Shown: piece by piece, positions 44,311-52,610 of the stretch
Position numbering within the stretch: position 1 is the first letter of the stretch
How the letters are laid out: each line of letters begins with the position of its first letter
Assembly (NCBI RefSeq): GCF_000373105.1
Contig: NZ_KB890432.1
Coordinates: forward strand, 30,801 to 94,800
Source of the DNA: Neolewinella persica DSM 23188
GTDB lineage: Bacteria; Bacteroidota; Bacteroidia; Chitinophagales; Saprospiraceae
Length of the DNA stretch: 64,000 nt
Direction of reading: 5' to 3'
Translations under genes and position numbers: made by a program
Notes under the pieces: model-generated
The model's input: the letters and a program-made list of their open reading frames with translations, nothing else
Told to the model about the DNA's origin: nothing
Database searches by the model: none

Positions 44311-46722
44311 TTAAAACTGAACCCGGTACTGAAAATCCGGAAAGAACCCTGATTGATACACCGTATTCACTTGTCCGGTGACTGGGTTAAACCGTTCCTG
44401 AAAGACGTTCTCACGATTCGTCAGGTTCTGAAAATCAATGAAGAAGCTCTGGCTCAATTTCTTTGTGGGGCTATTTAGCTGGAAGCCAAACTTCAGGTCC
44501 ATCCGGAAGTAATCCGCGTACCGTTCGCTGAAGGCGAGGCTTTCGTCCCGAATATCCGTCTGAAATTCCCGACTTGTCTCCAGGTCAACCGGACTATAAT
44601 AACGGCCGCCGCTCCCCGTAACCCTGGCATTGATGGTAAACCGGTGCTGTTTATTTTTTCCGAAGGCCCATTCCCGGCCAGCCAGGAAGTTAGCCACGTA
44701 GTTGTTATTGAAAGCCGTATTGCGTTCTACACCATCGCTGCCTTCATACCTACTCTCGAAGAGCGAGCTGGTAAAGAGCAGGTACCAGTTTTTGGCAAAA
44801 TAGTGTTCCAGGGTAACTTCCACACCGTAGTTACGTCCGCTGCCTTCGTTGACCAGGCTTCCCCGCTCGGGGAAGACGAAATCGGCACCAGCGTTCAGGA
44901 CGGAAAAGGAAGAAGAAAAGTTATCAACGGGGATATCCGTAAGGTTTTGGAAGTAAACTTCCGTCTTCAGGCGCCAATTAGGCGCAAAGGCCAGGTCACC
45001 GCCCAGGACGAAGTGATCTGCCAGCAGAAAACCCAGGTTTTGGTTGGCATCCGGGCTACCGGTGGTTACGTCGCGGAAGAAGAAGACGGGCAGGGCAGGC
45101 GTCTGTGCGTGCCGGCCATACCCGGCGTTAAGGGTCAGTTTATCGGTTGCCTGGTAGCGGAGACCGAGGCGGGGTTCTGCGGCAAAGGCTTCGGATAAAC
45201 TAAAGTACTGCAGGTGCAGACCGGCATTCAGGGTGGTTTTGGTTCCGATCCGGTACCGGGCTTGCCCGAAAGCCTGATACAAACCGAAAGCACCGTCAAA
45301 GTCACGGAGGCGATCCAGGTCCTGCACCCCGTCTTCGTCGCGGTCGGGTTGCCCGTCCCGGTCGTCCACCAATGTCGTTAAGCCGATGGATTCTGCCTGC
45401 AGACCAGTCCGGATGGTAAGGCGGTTACTAAGCTTACTGTTCAAGTAAGATTTGATGCTGTAGCGGGTGGTGTTATCGTCCACATCGGTAAAAAGCAGGC
45501 CATCTCCTCCTTCGTCGTTGAGGGCAAATTCCTGAAATTCGTTTCCTTGTACCGAGCCGCTGATGATGGTCCGCAGGTAGGTATTGTCCCCCGTGATCAG
45601 GTTGTGGCGCAAACCCAGTACGCCGAAATAGCTGTCGGCGTAGGCGTTCCGATCGGGGTTGGCGAATAAATCGGTTGAATCGATCTCCGTACCCCGGAAA
45701 TCAATATTGCTCGTCCCCCCGATGCCGAAGAGGGAAAACTTACCTGCCTTGGAATTTCCAAAATCGATGTTGAAAGTAAGGTCGCGATAGTCTGGCGTAG
45801 CGGCGGTCCCGATGGGGATACCGATGGCTTCGGCGAAGCCGACAAAGCTGTTGCGGAAGCTGACGACAAAGTTGCCCCTCCTTTTGTTGAGCGGACCTTC
45901 GGCCATGGCCTCCAGGCCGGAGAAGGTGCCAAGTTGGGCCATAAACTCGTAGCGATCCCGGTTGCCCTTGCGTAACTGGAGGTCGAAGACCCCACCGATC
46001 GCATTGCCGTATTCTGCGGCAAAAGCAGAAGTAGCGAAGTCAGAATTCCCGAGCATATTTGGATTCAGGGCGGAGACCGGGCCGCCGGTAGTTCCCAGGG
46101 TAGAAAAGTGGTTCGGGTTGGGGATCGGTATACCCTCCAGTTGCCAGAGCAGGCCGGTGGGAGAGTTACCACGAATAACAATGTCGTTGCGGCTATCGTC
46201 GGAGGTCGCCACACCCGCCAGGTTGGTGGCCATTCGGCTTACATCTGCCCGACCACCGGCGAAGCGGTTGACGCTTTCTGCGGTAAAGGTCTGGCTGGAG
46301 ACCGTCGCCATCTCATTCATCGCTTCCCCGGGCCTCGTTTTCGCCGTCACGGTTACGGCGGCCAGTTCAGCGATGCTTTCTTCCAGACTCAGGTTCAGAA
46401 TCACCTCCTTGCCCGTCGTCACCATCACGTTCGGGAGGTTCCGACCTTCGTAACCGAGGTAACTCAGCCGGAGGGTATGGCGACCTGGTGGGATGTTCTC
46501 CAATCGGAACTGGCCATCGAGATCAGTCGTAGTACCCCGGGTAGGTTCCACCGTCAACAATTCAACGGTAGCGCCAATGAGGGGCATTTCCGATTGTGCA
46601 TCGGTGAGGTAGCCCTTGATGGTTTGCGCGGACAGGCTGACGGCCAGCGCCAGCATAAATATAAGGGTGAGAATAAGTTTGCTGATCAGGTTGGCCTGAC
46701 TAATGGAGTTGAATAGTGGCAT
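44311..46722 (-). CDS. TonB-dependent receptor
   Basis: An 803-aa outer-membrane receptor for TonB-driven import. After the signal peptide (about 1-36, ending VSLSAQ) comes a carboxypeptidase-regulatory-like domain (IKGYLTDAQSEMPLIGATV to YLGYEGRN), then the plug (around NEMATVSSQTFTAESVNRF to PNPNHFSTLG) and a 22-strand-type barrel ending YRVQF with a terminal aromatic residue. The ATG at 46722 is chosen because the frame upstream crosses the GC-rich repeat and lacks family resemblance. No SusD-like partner is adjacent, so the substrate is open. Its stop codon touches the four-helix-bundle cassette. Confidence 0.92.
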   Translation of the reverse strand: MPLFNSISQANLISKLILTLIFMLALAVSLSAQTIKGYLTDAQSEMPLIGATVELLTVEPTRGTTTDLDGQFRLENIPPGRHTLRLSYLGYEGRNLPNVMVTTGKEVILNLSLEESIAELAAVTVTAKTRPGEAMNEMATVSSQTFTAESVNRFAGGRADVSRMATNLAGVATSDDSRNDIVIRGNSPTGLLWQLEGIPIPNPNHFSTLGTTGGPVSALNPNMLGNSDFATSAFAAEYGNAIGGVFDLQLRKGNRDRYEFMAQLGTFSGLEAMAEGPLNKRRGNFVVSFRNSFVGFAEAIGIPIGTAATPDYRDLTFNIDFGNSKAGKFSLFGIGGTSNIDFRGTEIDSTDLFANPDRNAYADSYFGVLGLRHNLITGDNTYLRTIISGSVQGNEFQEFALNDEGGDGLLFTDVDDNTTRYSIKSYLNSKLSNRLTIRTGLQAESIGLTTLVDDRDGQPDRDEDGVQDLDRLRDFDGAFGLYQAFGQARYRIGTKTTLNAGLHLQYFSLSEAFAAEPRLGLRYQATDKLTLNAGYGRHAQTPALPVFFFRDVTTGSPDANQNLGFLLADHFVLGGDLAFAPNWRLKTEVYFQNLTDIPVDNFSSSFSVLNAGADFVFPERGSLVNEGSGRNYGVEVTLEHYFAKNWYLLFTSSLFESRYEGSDGVERNTAFNNNYVANFLAGREWAFGKNKQHRFTINARVTGSGGRYYSPVDLETSREFQTDIRDESLAFSERYADYFRMDLKFGFQLNSPTKKLSQSFFIDFQNLTNRENVFQERFNPVTGQVNTVYQSGFFPDFQYRVQF

Positions 46723-46754
46723 CTTTGGGGTTTTCGTTGCCACAAATAAGCAGG

Positions 46755-46773
46755 GGGCGGGGCCGCAGGTGCA
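46755..46773 (+). repeat. GC-rich dispersed repeat, single copy
   Basis: GGGCGGGGCCGCAGGTGCA, 32 bases upstream of the TonB receptor start, with the GGGCGG arm towards that gene. Confidence 0.85.
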
Positions 46774-46821
46774 AGGAGGGGTTGGGTGAAGCGTCGTTAT
46801 TACGGGGTGAGCTGTTTTTTT

Positions 46822-46930
46822 AACCACTAAGGCTGTCAGGGCACTAAGCGCTACACTAAGGAGAAAAGAAAGGCAACGTAGTTTTTCAACCATATAAGGG
46901 CATTAAGAACACTAAGCACTACACTAAGAA
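46822..46930. repeat. Two copies of a CACTAAG-rich 40-bp repeat
   Basis: 46822-46862 and 46889-46930 share the pattern AACCAnnTAAGG...CACTAAGnnCTACACTAAG. A third, inverted copy lies at 59783-59823. The rest of this gap (46931-47122) holds two short hairpins (GTCCGGCttcGCCaGAC; GGACGG...CCGTCC) and no gene. Confidence 0.75.
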
Positions 46931-47122
46931 GAAGGAAAAAGAAGCTAAAAATATCAAGCTCGAGTAGATCCAGTAGCAATCAGATAAACTTTTGTCCGGC
47001 TTCGCCAGACCAAAAGAATTTGTTGGACGGCCTTACCGCCCGTCCGACGGATGCTTTCCTGTTTGCGACGTAGAAACAGAAACGGGAAAGTCCGTCTGAC
47101 GGGTCTTGGGACCTATATCTCG

Positions 47123-48277
47123 TTACCTGCCTGCTGAGTTTGACAAGTACTCCAGTTCCTTCAGTTTCAACTCCTCCAGTTCTTCCTGTTCCAGCTCTTC
47201 CGCCGTTGGCGGGAGCAATCGAAACTGCTCCCGTCCAACCTCAATCGGCCAAGTCTTTTCGTGCATACCTCCGGTGATCGGATTGGGGACCAGCAAAAAA
47301 ACTTCCCACTCGTATCCAACACGCCCACTTATCCCGGTGGCGGGCAGATCGGTTTCCGGCCAGGGCAAAACAGCTTCATACAGGTGCCCCTCTCGACGGG
47401 ATACCTCCCCGAAAGGAAATATTTTCCGATACAGGGTCTTTCTTTCCTTTGCCTCCTGCTCTCCATTCTTAACTACAAAGTGCTCTATAAACCGGTATCC
47501 TACCATTGCTTTTTTCAGCTGGCCGTTCCCCCGGTCAAGAATCCGGAGTCGTAACCGGCCGTCTCTCAACGGCTGAATTTCCATCGGCGTCATTTGGAAG
47601 ACACTCAGCCGAACCAATAGCCAGCCAATGAACACCACTAGTATAAGCAGGGGCATTACCAGCCAATCTTCAAAATCTTTGCCGATCGCTCCGGCGGCCA
47701 TAAAGGCAATCGTAAAAATAAAAGGAACCAGAAAAGCCACTGTCAAAAAAGACGAGACATCAATCAAATCAATGGGCAACTCTTGCGGAGCCACCACGTA
47801 GGTACCTTTACCGTATTTAACCCAGATCTCAAAAGAGGTGCCATGCCTTGGATCTCCGGTAAATACCTGGGAGACCTTTGCTATAAAGCTCTGGTCATAT
47901 TGCCCAGCGTCGTAATCCAGGAATACCCTCAACCTCCAATAAGAATTTAAGGCCTCTCCCTTATAGCTGGGCCGGGGAAACCTATAATTTATTTTTACCG
48001 GAAACTTATACAATTTCCCTTCTTTGAGGGTTTCCGGCGTCGGAAAATGAATTGTCTTTGCCTTTATCGTAGCCGTCTCCAATACACCTTCTATAATGTA
48101 GTCCAGATGGAGGACGATATGCCTTAACTCCATGTCTTTCAGAGGAGCAACCAATATTTCTCCCTCCAATCGGTCTCCCAGAAGGTAAAAACCGCCCGCT
48201 GTCAACCCCGACAATCCCAGACCTACCTCAGCTTTTGCCTGGTCTCCGGTAAAAGCATAAGGAGTTTGAGGAGTCAT
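47123..48277 (-). CDS. Membrane protein with arrestin-like N-terminal domain, unknown
   Basis: A 384-aa protein. Residues 1-170 look like a beta-sandwich with an arrestin-type pattern: GDRLEGEILV, then LKEGKLYKFPVKINYRF followed by PRPSYKGEAL and YWRLRVFLDYD. Two membrane helices follow (about 175-197 and 205-225), then a strand-rich C-terminal half (about 230-360) and a Glu/Leu-rich tail. There is no signal peptide. The arrestin assignment rests on pattern only. The gene is divergent from the CPBP gene, and the gap between them holds a 26-bp direct repeat. Confidence 0.65.
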   Translation of the reverse strand: MTPQTPYAFTGDQAKAEVGLGLSGLTAGGFYLLGDRLEGEILVAPLKDMELRHIVLHLDYIIEGVLETATIKAKTIHFPTPETLKEGKLYKFPVKINYRFPRPSYKGEALNSYWRLRVFLDYDAGQYDQSFIAKVSQVFTGDPRHGTSFEIWVKYGKGTYVVAPQELPIDLIDVSSFLTVAFLVPFIFTIAFMAAGAIGKDFEDWLVMPLLILVVFIGWLLVRLSVFQMTPMEIQPLRDGRLRLRILDRGNGQLKKAMVGYRFIEHFVVKNGEQEAKERKTLYRKIFPFGEVSRREGHLYEAVLPWPETDLPATGISGRVGYEWEVFLLVPNPITGGMHEKTWPIEVGREQFRLLPPTAEELEQEELEELKLKELEYLSNSAGR

Positions 48278-48335
48278 ACTAGGTTCTCAGTTGTTGAAGA
48301 TAGGCTTTTGAAAAAAGTTGCTTTATCTGCTTCCA

Positions 48336-48424
48336 TTTGTAAATATGTATAAGTACGACAACTACGGCAAGTGTTCGAAAACTATTTTTTTACGCTGGTT
48401 TGTAAATATGTATAAGTACGACAA
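48336..48424. repeat. 26-bp direct repeat in a divergent promoter region
   Basis: Identical 26-bp copies at 48336-48361 and 48399-48424 (starting TTTGTAAATATG, ending AAGTACGACAA), 63 bp apart, six helical turns. Similarity continues for about 12 bases after each copy. They lie between divergent genes and could be operators or promoter duplicates. Confidence 0.9.
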
Positions 48425-48525
48425 AAGCGATAAGTATCGGCAATTTACTTTTCCTCCAAATAACTCTAAGAATCATTCGTCGAAAACCTCCTGACCATCC
48501 CGGTCATCCTTTCCATCTTCGGCAT

Positions 48526-49155
48526 ATGCAAATCTCTAACCGCACCCGCTTATATGAAATCATCGCCGCCGCACTCACCGGAATCGGCAAAGTCGTCTTT
48601 ATCAACCTAATCGACTTGCGGCTCCCCTACATCATCCTTACCATAGCAGGCTGGCTGGGCTACGTCATTTACCGGTACCGGCAGCAGCCGGAGGTCATAA
48701 AATACTGGGGCCTGGGGACAAATAACTTCCGTAAATCTTTTCTTCAACTCCTGCCCGTTGCCTTGGGCTGCATCGCGCTATTCGTGGGCATCGGCTTCTA
48801 TTTCCAGACGGAGGTACTCGATTGGAGCCTGCTGCTGATCCTTCTCCTCTACCCCATCTGGGGCATCCTGCAGCAGTTTCTGGTGCTGGGCATTTACAGC
48901 CGTAACCTGGCCGACGGCTGGGGCGGGCAACGGTCTGAAGCTGTGGTCATCGGCCTCACGGCGGTACTTTTCGCCATCATTCATTATCCTTCCCCGATGC
49001 TGATCGGGGCGACCTTCCTGCTGGCCATCGTTTATACCTGGCTGTTTTTGCGGGGGAGCAGCATCCTGGCGCTGGGCATTTACCACGGTTGGCTCGGCGG
49101 GGTATTCTTTTATACGGTATTGGGTCGGAATCCGTGGTTGGAGGCTTTTGGGTAG
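48526..49155 (+). CDS. CPBP-family intramembrane protein with altered active site
   Basis: A 209-aa protein with about seven helices of the CPBP (CAAX protease/bacteriocin-processing, ABI) family. The motif that normally reads EExxxR is ILQQFLVLGIYSRN here, so both glutamates are glutamines. The second and third motifs still have their histidines (FAIIHYPSP and LALGIYHGWLGG). It is therefore probably not an active protease, or it belongs to a QQ subgroup with another role. Start at ATG 48526. It is downstream of the 26-bp direct repeat and is followed by a paired GC-rich repeat 10 bp after its stop. Confidence 0.8.
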   Translation: MQISNRTRLYEIIAAALTGIGKVVFINLIDLRLPYIILTIAGWLGYVIYRYRQQPEVIKYWGLGTNNFRKSFLQLLPVALGCIALFVGIGFYFQTEVLDWSLLLILLLYPIWGILQQFLVLGIYSRNLADGWGGQRSEAVVIGLTAVLFAIIHYPSPMLIGATFLLAIVYTWLFLRGSSILALGIYHGWLGGVFFYTVLGRNPWLEAFG

Positions 49156-49165
49156 GTGATAGTTG

Positions 49166-49268
49166 GGGCGCGGCCGCAGGTGCAGTGACCGACTTTAACA
49201 AACAGCCAACCGGGACAACCATTCTCACTGCTCCTTAATTCCCCATCTTTGCACCTGCGGCCCCGCCC
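49166..49268. repeat. Paired GC-rich dispersed repeat overlapping a -7 box
   Basis: Plus copy 49166-49184 and minus copy 49250-49268 face each other. CATCTTTG (49244-49251), a near match to TAnnTTTG, overlaps the first bases of the minus copy, so the transcript of the following hydrolase gene would begin inside the repeat. Confidence 0.8.
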
Positions 49269-49303
49269 CGAAAACATTCTACCCAAAAACCAATTATTAC
49301 GAT

Positions 49304-50737
49304 ATGAAAAAAATATTACTCCTTCTTCTGGTTTGCTCCACGGCCTTCGTCTCCGCCCAGGAGGTAATTTCCGCCGAGGTACAGACGCCAACATTTGCGG
49401 CAGTTCTCAACATCGTTCTGCCCATCAACGTAACTTATAACGTAAAAAACTATAAGATAACTTACACTACCGTTGACGCGCTTGGACAACCCGATACCGC
49501 AACCGGTCTGTTGTGCGTACCCGACAACAACGACTTCGTCTGGCCACTGGTCATTTATAACCACGGCACTATTGCCAGCCGGGACCTCGCCCCAAGTGTG
49601 GAAGGCGTGTTGGAACGCATCCTTATTCAGGGCTTTTCGGCCAGCGGCTTCATCGCATTAGCCCCGGACTACCTCGGTCTGGGCGGCAGCGACGGCCCCC
49701 ACCCTTACCTGCACGCCGACTCCGAAGCCAGCGCAGGTAAGGACATGATCATCGCCGTAAAAAAGTGGCTCGATGCAGAAAACATCCGGGAAAACGATCA
49801 GCTCTTCATCACCGGCTACAGCCAGGGCGGGCATGCCTCCGCTGCCCTTCACCAGCGCCTGGAAATGGATACCGACGGGGAACTGCAGGTTACCGCTGCC
49901 GCACACCTATCGGCACCATTTGATATTTCCCCGCCGTCTCCGCTACTGCTTGGACTTACCAACGTACCCCCGGTTTCCCTCTCCTTTTTTACCCACACCC
50001 TCATCAGCTACAACAGCGTTTACGGCCTGTACGGTAATGGCAGTGCAGACAGCCTTTTTGTGGAACCTTACCTGACCGAAGTCAACCGTTTCCTTACTGA
50101 GGAAATTGACCTGTATGAGATGGGCAATGAATTGGATGCCCTGTTGCGTGAGAACAGTCACGTTGCTGGTCAGATGTTCGTCGAGCAATTCGTAGAAGAT
50201 GTTCTGGACGCTGACCCTGCGCTGTTCAATGCTTACAACGCCAACGACGTTTTCGACTGGGCGCCGCAGTCTCCCACCCTGATCTACTACTGCAACGCCG
50301 ACGAAACCGTTAACCCCGCCAATTCGATTCTCGCCGATGCTACCATGCGCGCCAACGGTGCTACCGGCATTGTACTGGAAGACGGTGGGGCACTCAACCA
50401 TGGCGACTGCGCCGTTCCTGCTGCCGTTCGTGCCCTGATGTTTTTCCAGGCGGAGGCCAATACCTACCCCGTCAGCCTCGGCACTCCGGCCTCCCGGCCG
50501 GAGCTGAAACTCGTCCCTAACCCGGTGGCCGCAGGCCACGCCATCCAAGTACAAGGGCTCTCCGCTACGCCCCGGCCATATGTTATCTACGACATCTCGG
50601 GCCGCCGTGTCCTTGATGGCTCCACCACTTCTTCTGGCAACATCAACCTACCTGAAGCGCTGCCTAAGGGATGGAATGTGCTTCGCGTTGGATTGGAGGA
50701 CGGGACTTCCGTTGTTCGGCGGTTTTTAGTTCAGTAG
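49304..50737 (+). CDS. Secreted alpha/beta hydrolase (lipase-like) with T9SS domain
   Basis: A 477-aa exported enzyme. A signal peptide (about 1-19, ending FVSAQ) is followed by an alpha/beta-hydrolase domain with the nucleophile elbow ITGYSQGGHAS, an oxyanion segment (VIYNHGTIAS) and later acidic and His residues (YYCNADETVNP; ALNHGDC). The last ~75 residues are a Type IX secretion sorting domain (LKLVPNPVAAGHAIQV ... GWNVLRVGL ... RRFLVQ). It is thus expected on the cell surface or released. The substrate is probably a lipid or ester, but this is not proven. Confidence 0.9.
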   Translation: MKKILLLLLVCSTAFVSAQEVISAEVQTPTFAAVLNIVLPINVTYNVKNYKITYTTVDALGQPDTATGLLCVPDNNDFVWPLVIYNHGTIASRDLAPSVEGVLERILIQGFSASGFIALAPDYLGLGGSDGPHPYLHADSEASAGKDMIIAVKKWLDAENIRENDQLFITGYSQGGHASAALHQRLEMDTDGELQVTAAAHLSAPFDISPPSPLLLGLTNVPPVSLSFFTHTLISYNSVYGLYGNGSADSLFVEPYLTEVNRFLTEEIDLYEMGNELDALLRENSHVAGQMFVEQFVEDVLDADPALFNAYNANDVFDWAPQSPTLIYYCNADETVNPANSILADATMRANGATGIVLEDGGALNHGDCAVPAAVRALMFFQAEANTYPVSLGTPASRPELKLVPNPVAAGHAIQVQGLSATPRPYVIYDISGRRVLDGSTTSSGNINLPEALPKGWNVLRVGLEDGTSVVRRFLVQ

Positions 50738-50823
50738 TTCATAGTTCAATAGTCGGCTGCCGCAAGGAAGGAACGAGCGGAAGCGAGCATTACCGTGCGG
50801 CAGTCGACGATTAAACTATTCAA
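50738..50823. repeat. Imperfect inverted repeat filling a convergent gap
   Basis: TAGTTCATAGTTCAATAGTCG with CGGCTGCCGC on the left and GTGCGGCAGTCGACGATTAAACTATTC with the complement of TAGTTCATAGTC on the right. It starts at the stop of the T9SS hydrolase and extends into the stop region of the LuxE-like gene. Confidence 0.75.
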
Positions 50824-51822
50824 CTACAGACTATGAACTAACAAGTTACACCCCCGCACATCACTGGCATCCATTCTGCCCAGCACTTCAAAGGTACCGT
50901 CGGCGTTTACTCGTCCGAGATCATCCGTGGCGATGAAGCTGATGGTGTTCAGGTTAGCGAGGTCGATGAGGTTCAATGCACCGGTTTTGCCGGGAGCGGT
51001 TGCGGTTAGCGGATCGGTAATTTCCCGGGTTGTTGCCCGCAGCGTTGGTGCGGGATAGAACAGCCCTGCCTCAGGCGCATAGGCCTGGCTCAGCAATTCG
51101 GTCATTCCGTATTCGGAGTGAATATTTTTCACGTTGAAGGCTTCGGACAAAGTACCGTGTAATTCTTCTCTGGTCATCTCCCTGCGGCGGCCCTTCATGC
51201 CCCCCGTTTCCATGATGATGAATTTACTAAGATCACCGGGGTAGGATTCCGCCAGGTCCAGCAGGGCAAAGCTGACCCCGATCAGCAGAGGTGCCGGCCC
51301 TTCATGGTGCGCCTGGATCCAGGTCAGTCTTTTCTGCAATGCGGTTAAATCGTCAAGAAAGAACCCGGAAAGTTCGTGTCCTGACTGGCGGATAAAATCG
51401 TCGGCCATAAAGACGAGACTGGAGCCCGTCCGCTCGAGGTACGCGGGTAGCAACGCTAATACGGGGCGATCTTTCAGCGGTCCATATTGAGTATTGAAAG
51501 CTTCGCGCGCATTAGTCCGGTACCATTCCTCGTTACGCAACGGATGACGACTCGTGGTACTACCCGTTGTCCCGCTGCTGCTGAACGTCCGAACCGGTTC
51601 CCACTCCCCGCTACGCAGGGTGTAGCGTTTAAATAATGCGATGGGTAAGTACGGAATGTCTTCCATCCGGCGAACGGATACGGGGTCTACGCGCAACAAT
51701 TCAAGGAACTGCGCGTAAATAAGGTTGTGCTTTGCCTGGTACTGAAAAACATCCAACGCAATGGTTGGGAAGGTGGCCGGGCTGACGGCACGGATGCGTT
51801 CCGGTAATTCGCCACGCTTCAT
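50824..51822 (-). CDS. LuxE-like acyl-protein synthetase/adenylate-forming protein
   Basis: A 332-aa protein of the LuxE (acyl-protein synthetase) family, part of the adenylate-forming enzyme superfamily. The nucleotide-binding loop is clear (FSSSGTTGSTTSRH), followed by LALLPAYLERTGSSL and the acidic GMTELLSQAY segment typical of AMP-forming enzymes. In luminous bacteria LuxE activates fatty acids; in Bacteroidota related single genes are common and of unknown substrate. ATG at 51822. It is divergent from the lipoprotein gene at 51930. Confidence 0.85.
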   Translation of the reverse strand: MKRGELPERIRAVSPATFPTIALDVFQYQAKHNLIYAQFLELLRVDPVSVRRMEDIPYLPIALFKRYTLRSGEWEPVRTFSSSGTTGSTTSRHPLRNEEWYRTNAREAFNTQYGPLKDRPVLALLPAYLERTGSSLVFMADDFIRQSGHELSGFFLDDLTALQKRLTWIQAHHEGPAPLLIGVSFALLDLAESYPGDLSKFIIMETGGMKGRRREMTREELHGTLSEAFNVKNIHSEYGMTELLSQAYAPEAGLFYPAPTLRATTREITDPLTATAPGKTGALNLIDLANLNTISFIATDDLGRVNADGTFEVLGRMDASDVRGCNLLVHSL

Positions 51823-51929
51823 TTACAATGATTGTTGAACTGGTTAGGTAATTTAGAGAAACCTTGCATCTAAATACCGACAAAACTTCTTAAGGTTGCT
51901 TTCCCACCAAACAAACTAACCGACTAACC

Positions 51930-52424
51930 ATGCGCCCTATCCTGCTTTTTCTCCTCCCGATGGTTTTCTTCGCCATTTCCTGCGTTAACCCGCCGGAGTT
52001 TCCGAACGAGCCCGTGATCACTTTTGAGTCGTTGAGCAAGACCCAGATCTATCAATTCACCAACGGGCCGCTGGACAGCATCCAGATTCATTTTTCGTTT
52101 ACTGACGGGGATGGCGATCTTAGCCAGCTCGATTCCGGTGCCGTTGATGTGTTCCTGACGGATAGTCGGCTCGGCATTGCAAATCCCTTCCGTATTCCCG
52201 CGATCCCCGCTGAAGGCACCGGTAATGGCATCAGTGGAGACATTTTCCTCAACCTGATCAATACCACCACGATCTGCTGTATTTTCAACAACTTCTTTTG
52301 CGCCGAAGATCCTGCTTTGCCGATCGATACCCTTTCCTACACCATCCAGATTAAGGACCGGGCGGGGAATATGAGTAATATTATCAGGACGGACGTGATT
52401 GAGATACTTTGCCTGGGGCAATAG
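51930..52424 (+). CDS. Lipoprotein of unknown function
   Basis: A 164-aa protein with a lipoprotein signal: hydrophobic start followed by the lipobox FAISC, so Cys17 should carry lipid. The mature part has a strand-rich, Ig-like stretch (IHFSFTDGDGDLSQ) and a C-terminal segment with several cysteines (TTICCIFNNFFCAED, IEILCLGQ). The FSFTDGDGDL motif is typical of Bacteroidota extracytoplasmic beta-sandwich proteins. No partner is evident. Confidence 0.8.
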   Translation: MRPILLFLLPMVFFAISCVNPPEFPNEPVITFESLSKTQIYQFTNGPLDSIQIHFSFTDGDGDLSQLDSGAVDVFLTDSRLGIANPFRIPAIPAEGTGNGISGDIFLNLINTTTICCIFNNFFCAEDPALPIDTLSYTIQIKDRAGNMSNIIRTDVIEILCLGQ

Positions 52425-52453
52425 GCTTTGCGGGACCGTAAACGGGAGCATTT

Positions 52454-52610
52454 GGGCGGGGCCGCAGGTGCCAGGGAAAGGGCGAAGCAGCAAGGGACCA
52501 AGGCGATGTTCCTCCGGGGCTGGCCAAGGAGGCGCTACTGTGGCGCATAGGTCTCCTGCCTCTATTTCCTTGCTCCTATCTTCTTTTCCCCTGCACCTGC
52601 GCACCCGCCC
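52454..52610. repeat. Paired GC-rich dispersed repeat overlapping a gene end
   Basis: Plus copy 52454-52470 (ends GGTGCC instead of GGTGCA) and minus copy 52592-52610. The minus copy lies within the last codons of the convergent esterase gene and encodes its GGCAGAG tail. Confidence 0.8.
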
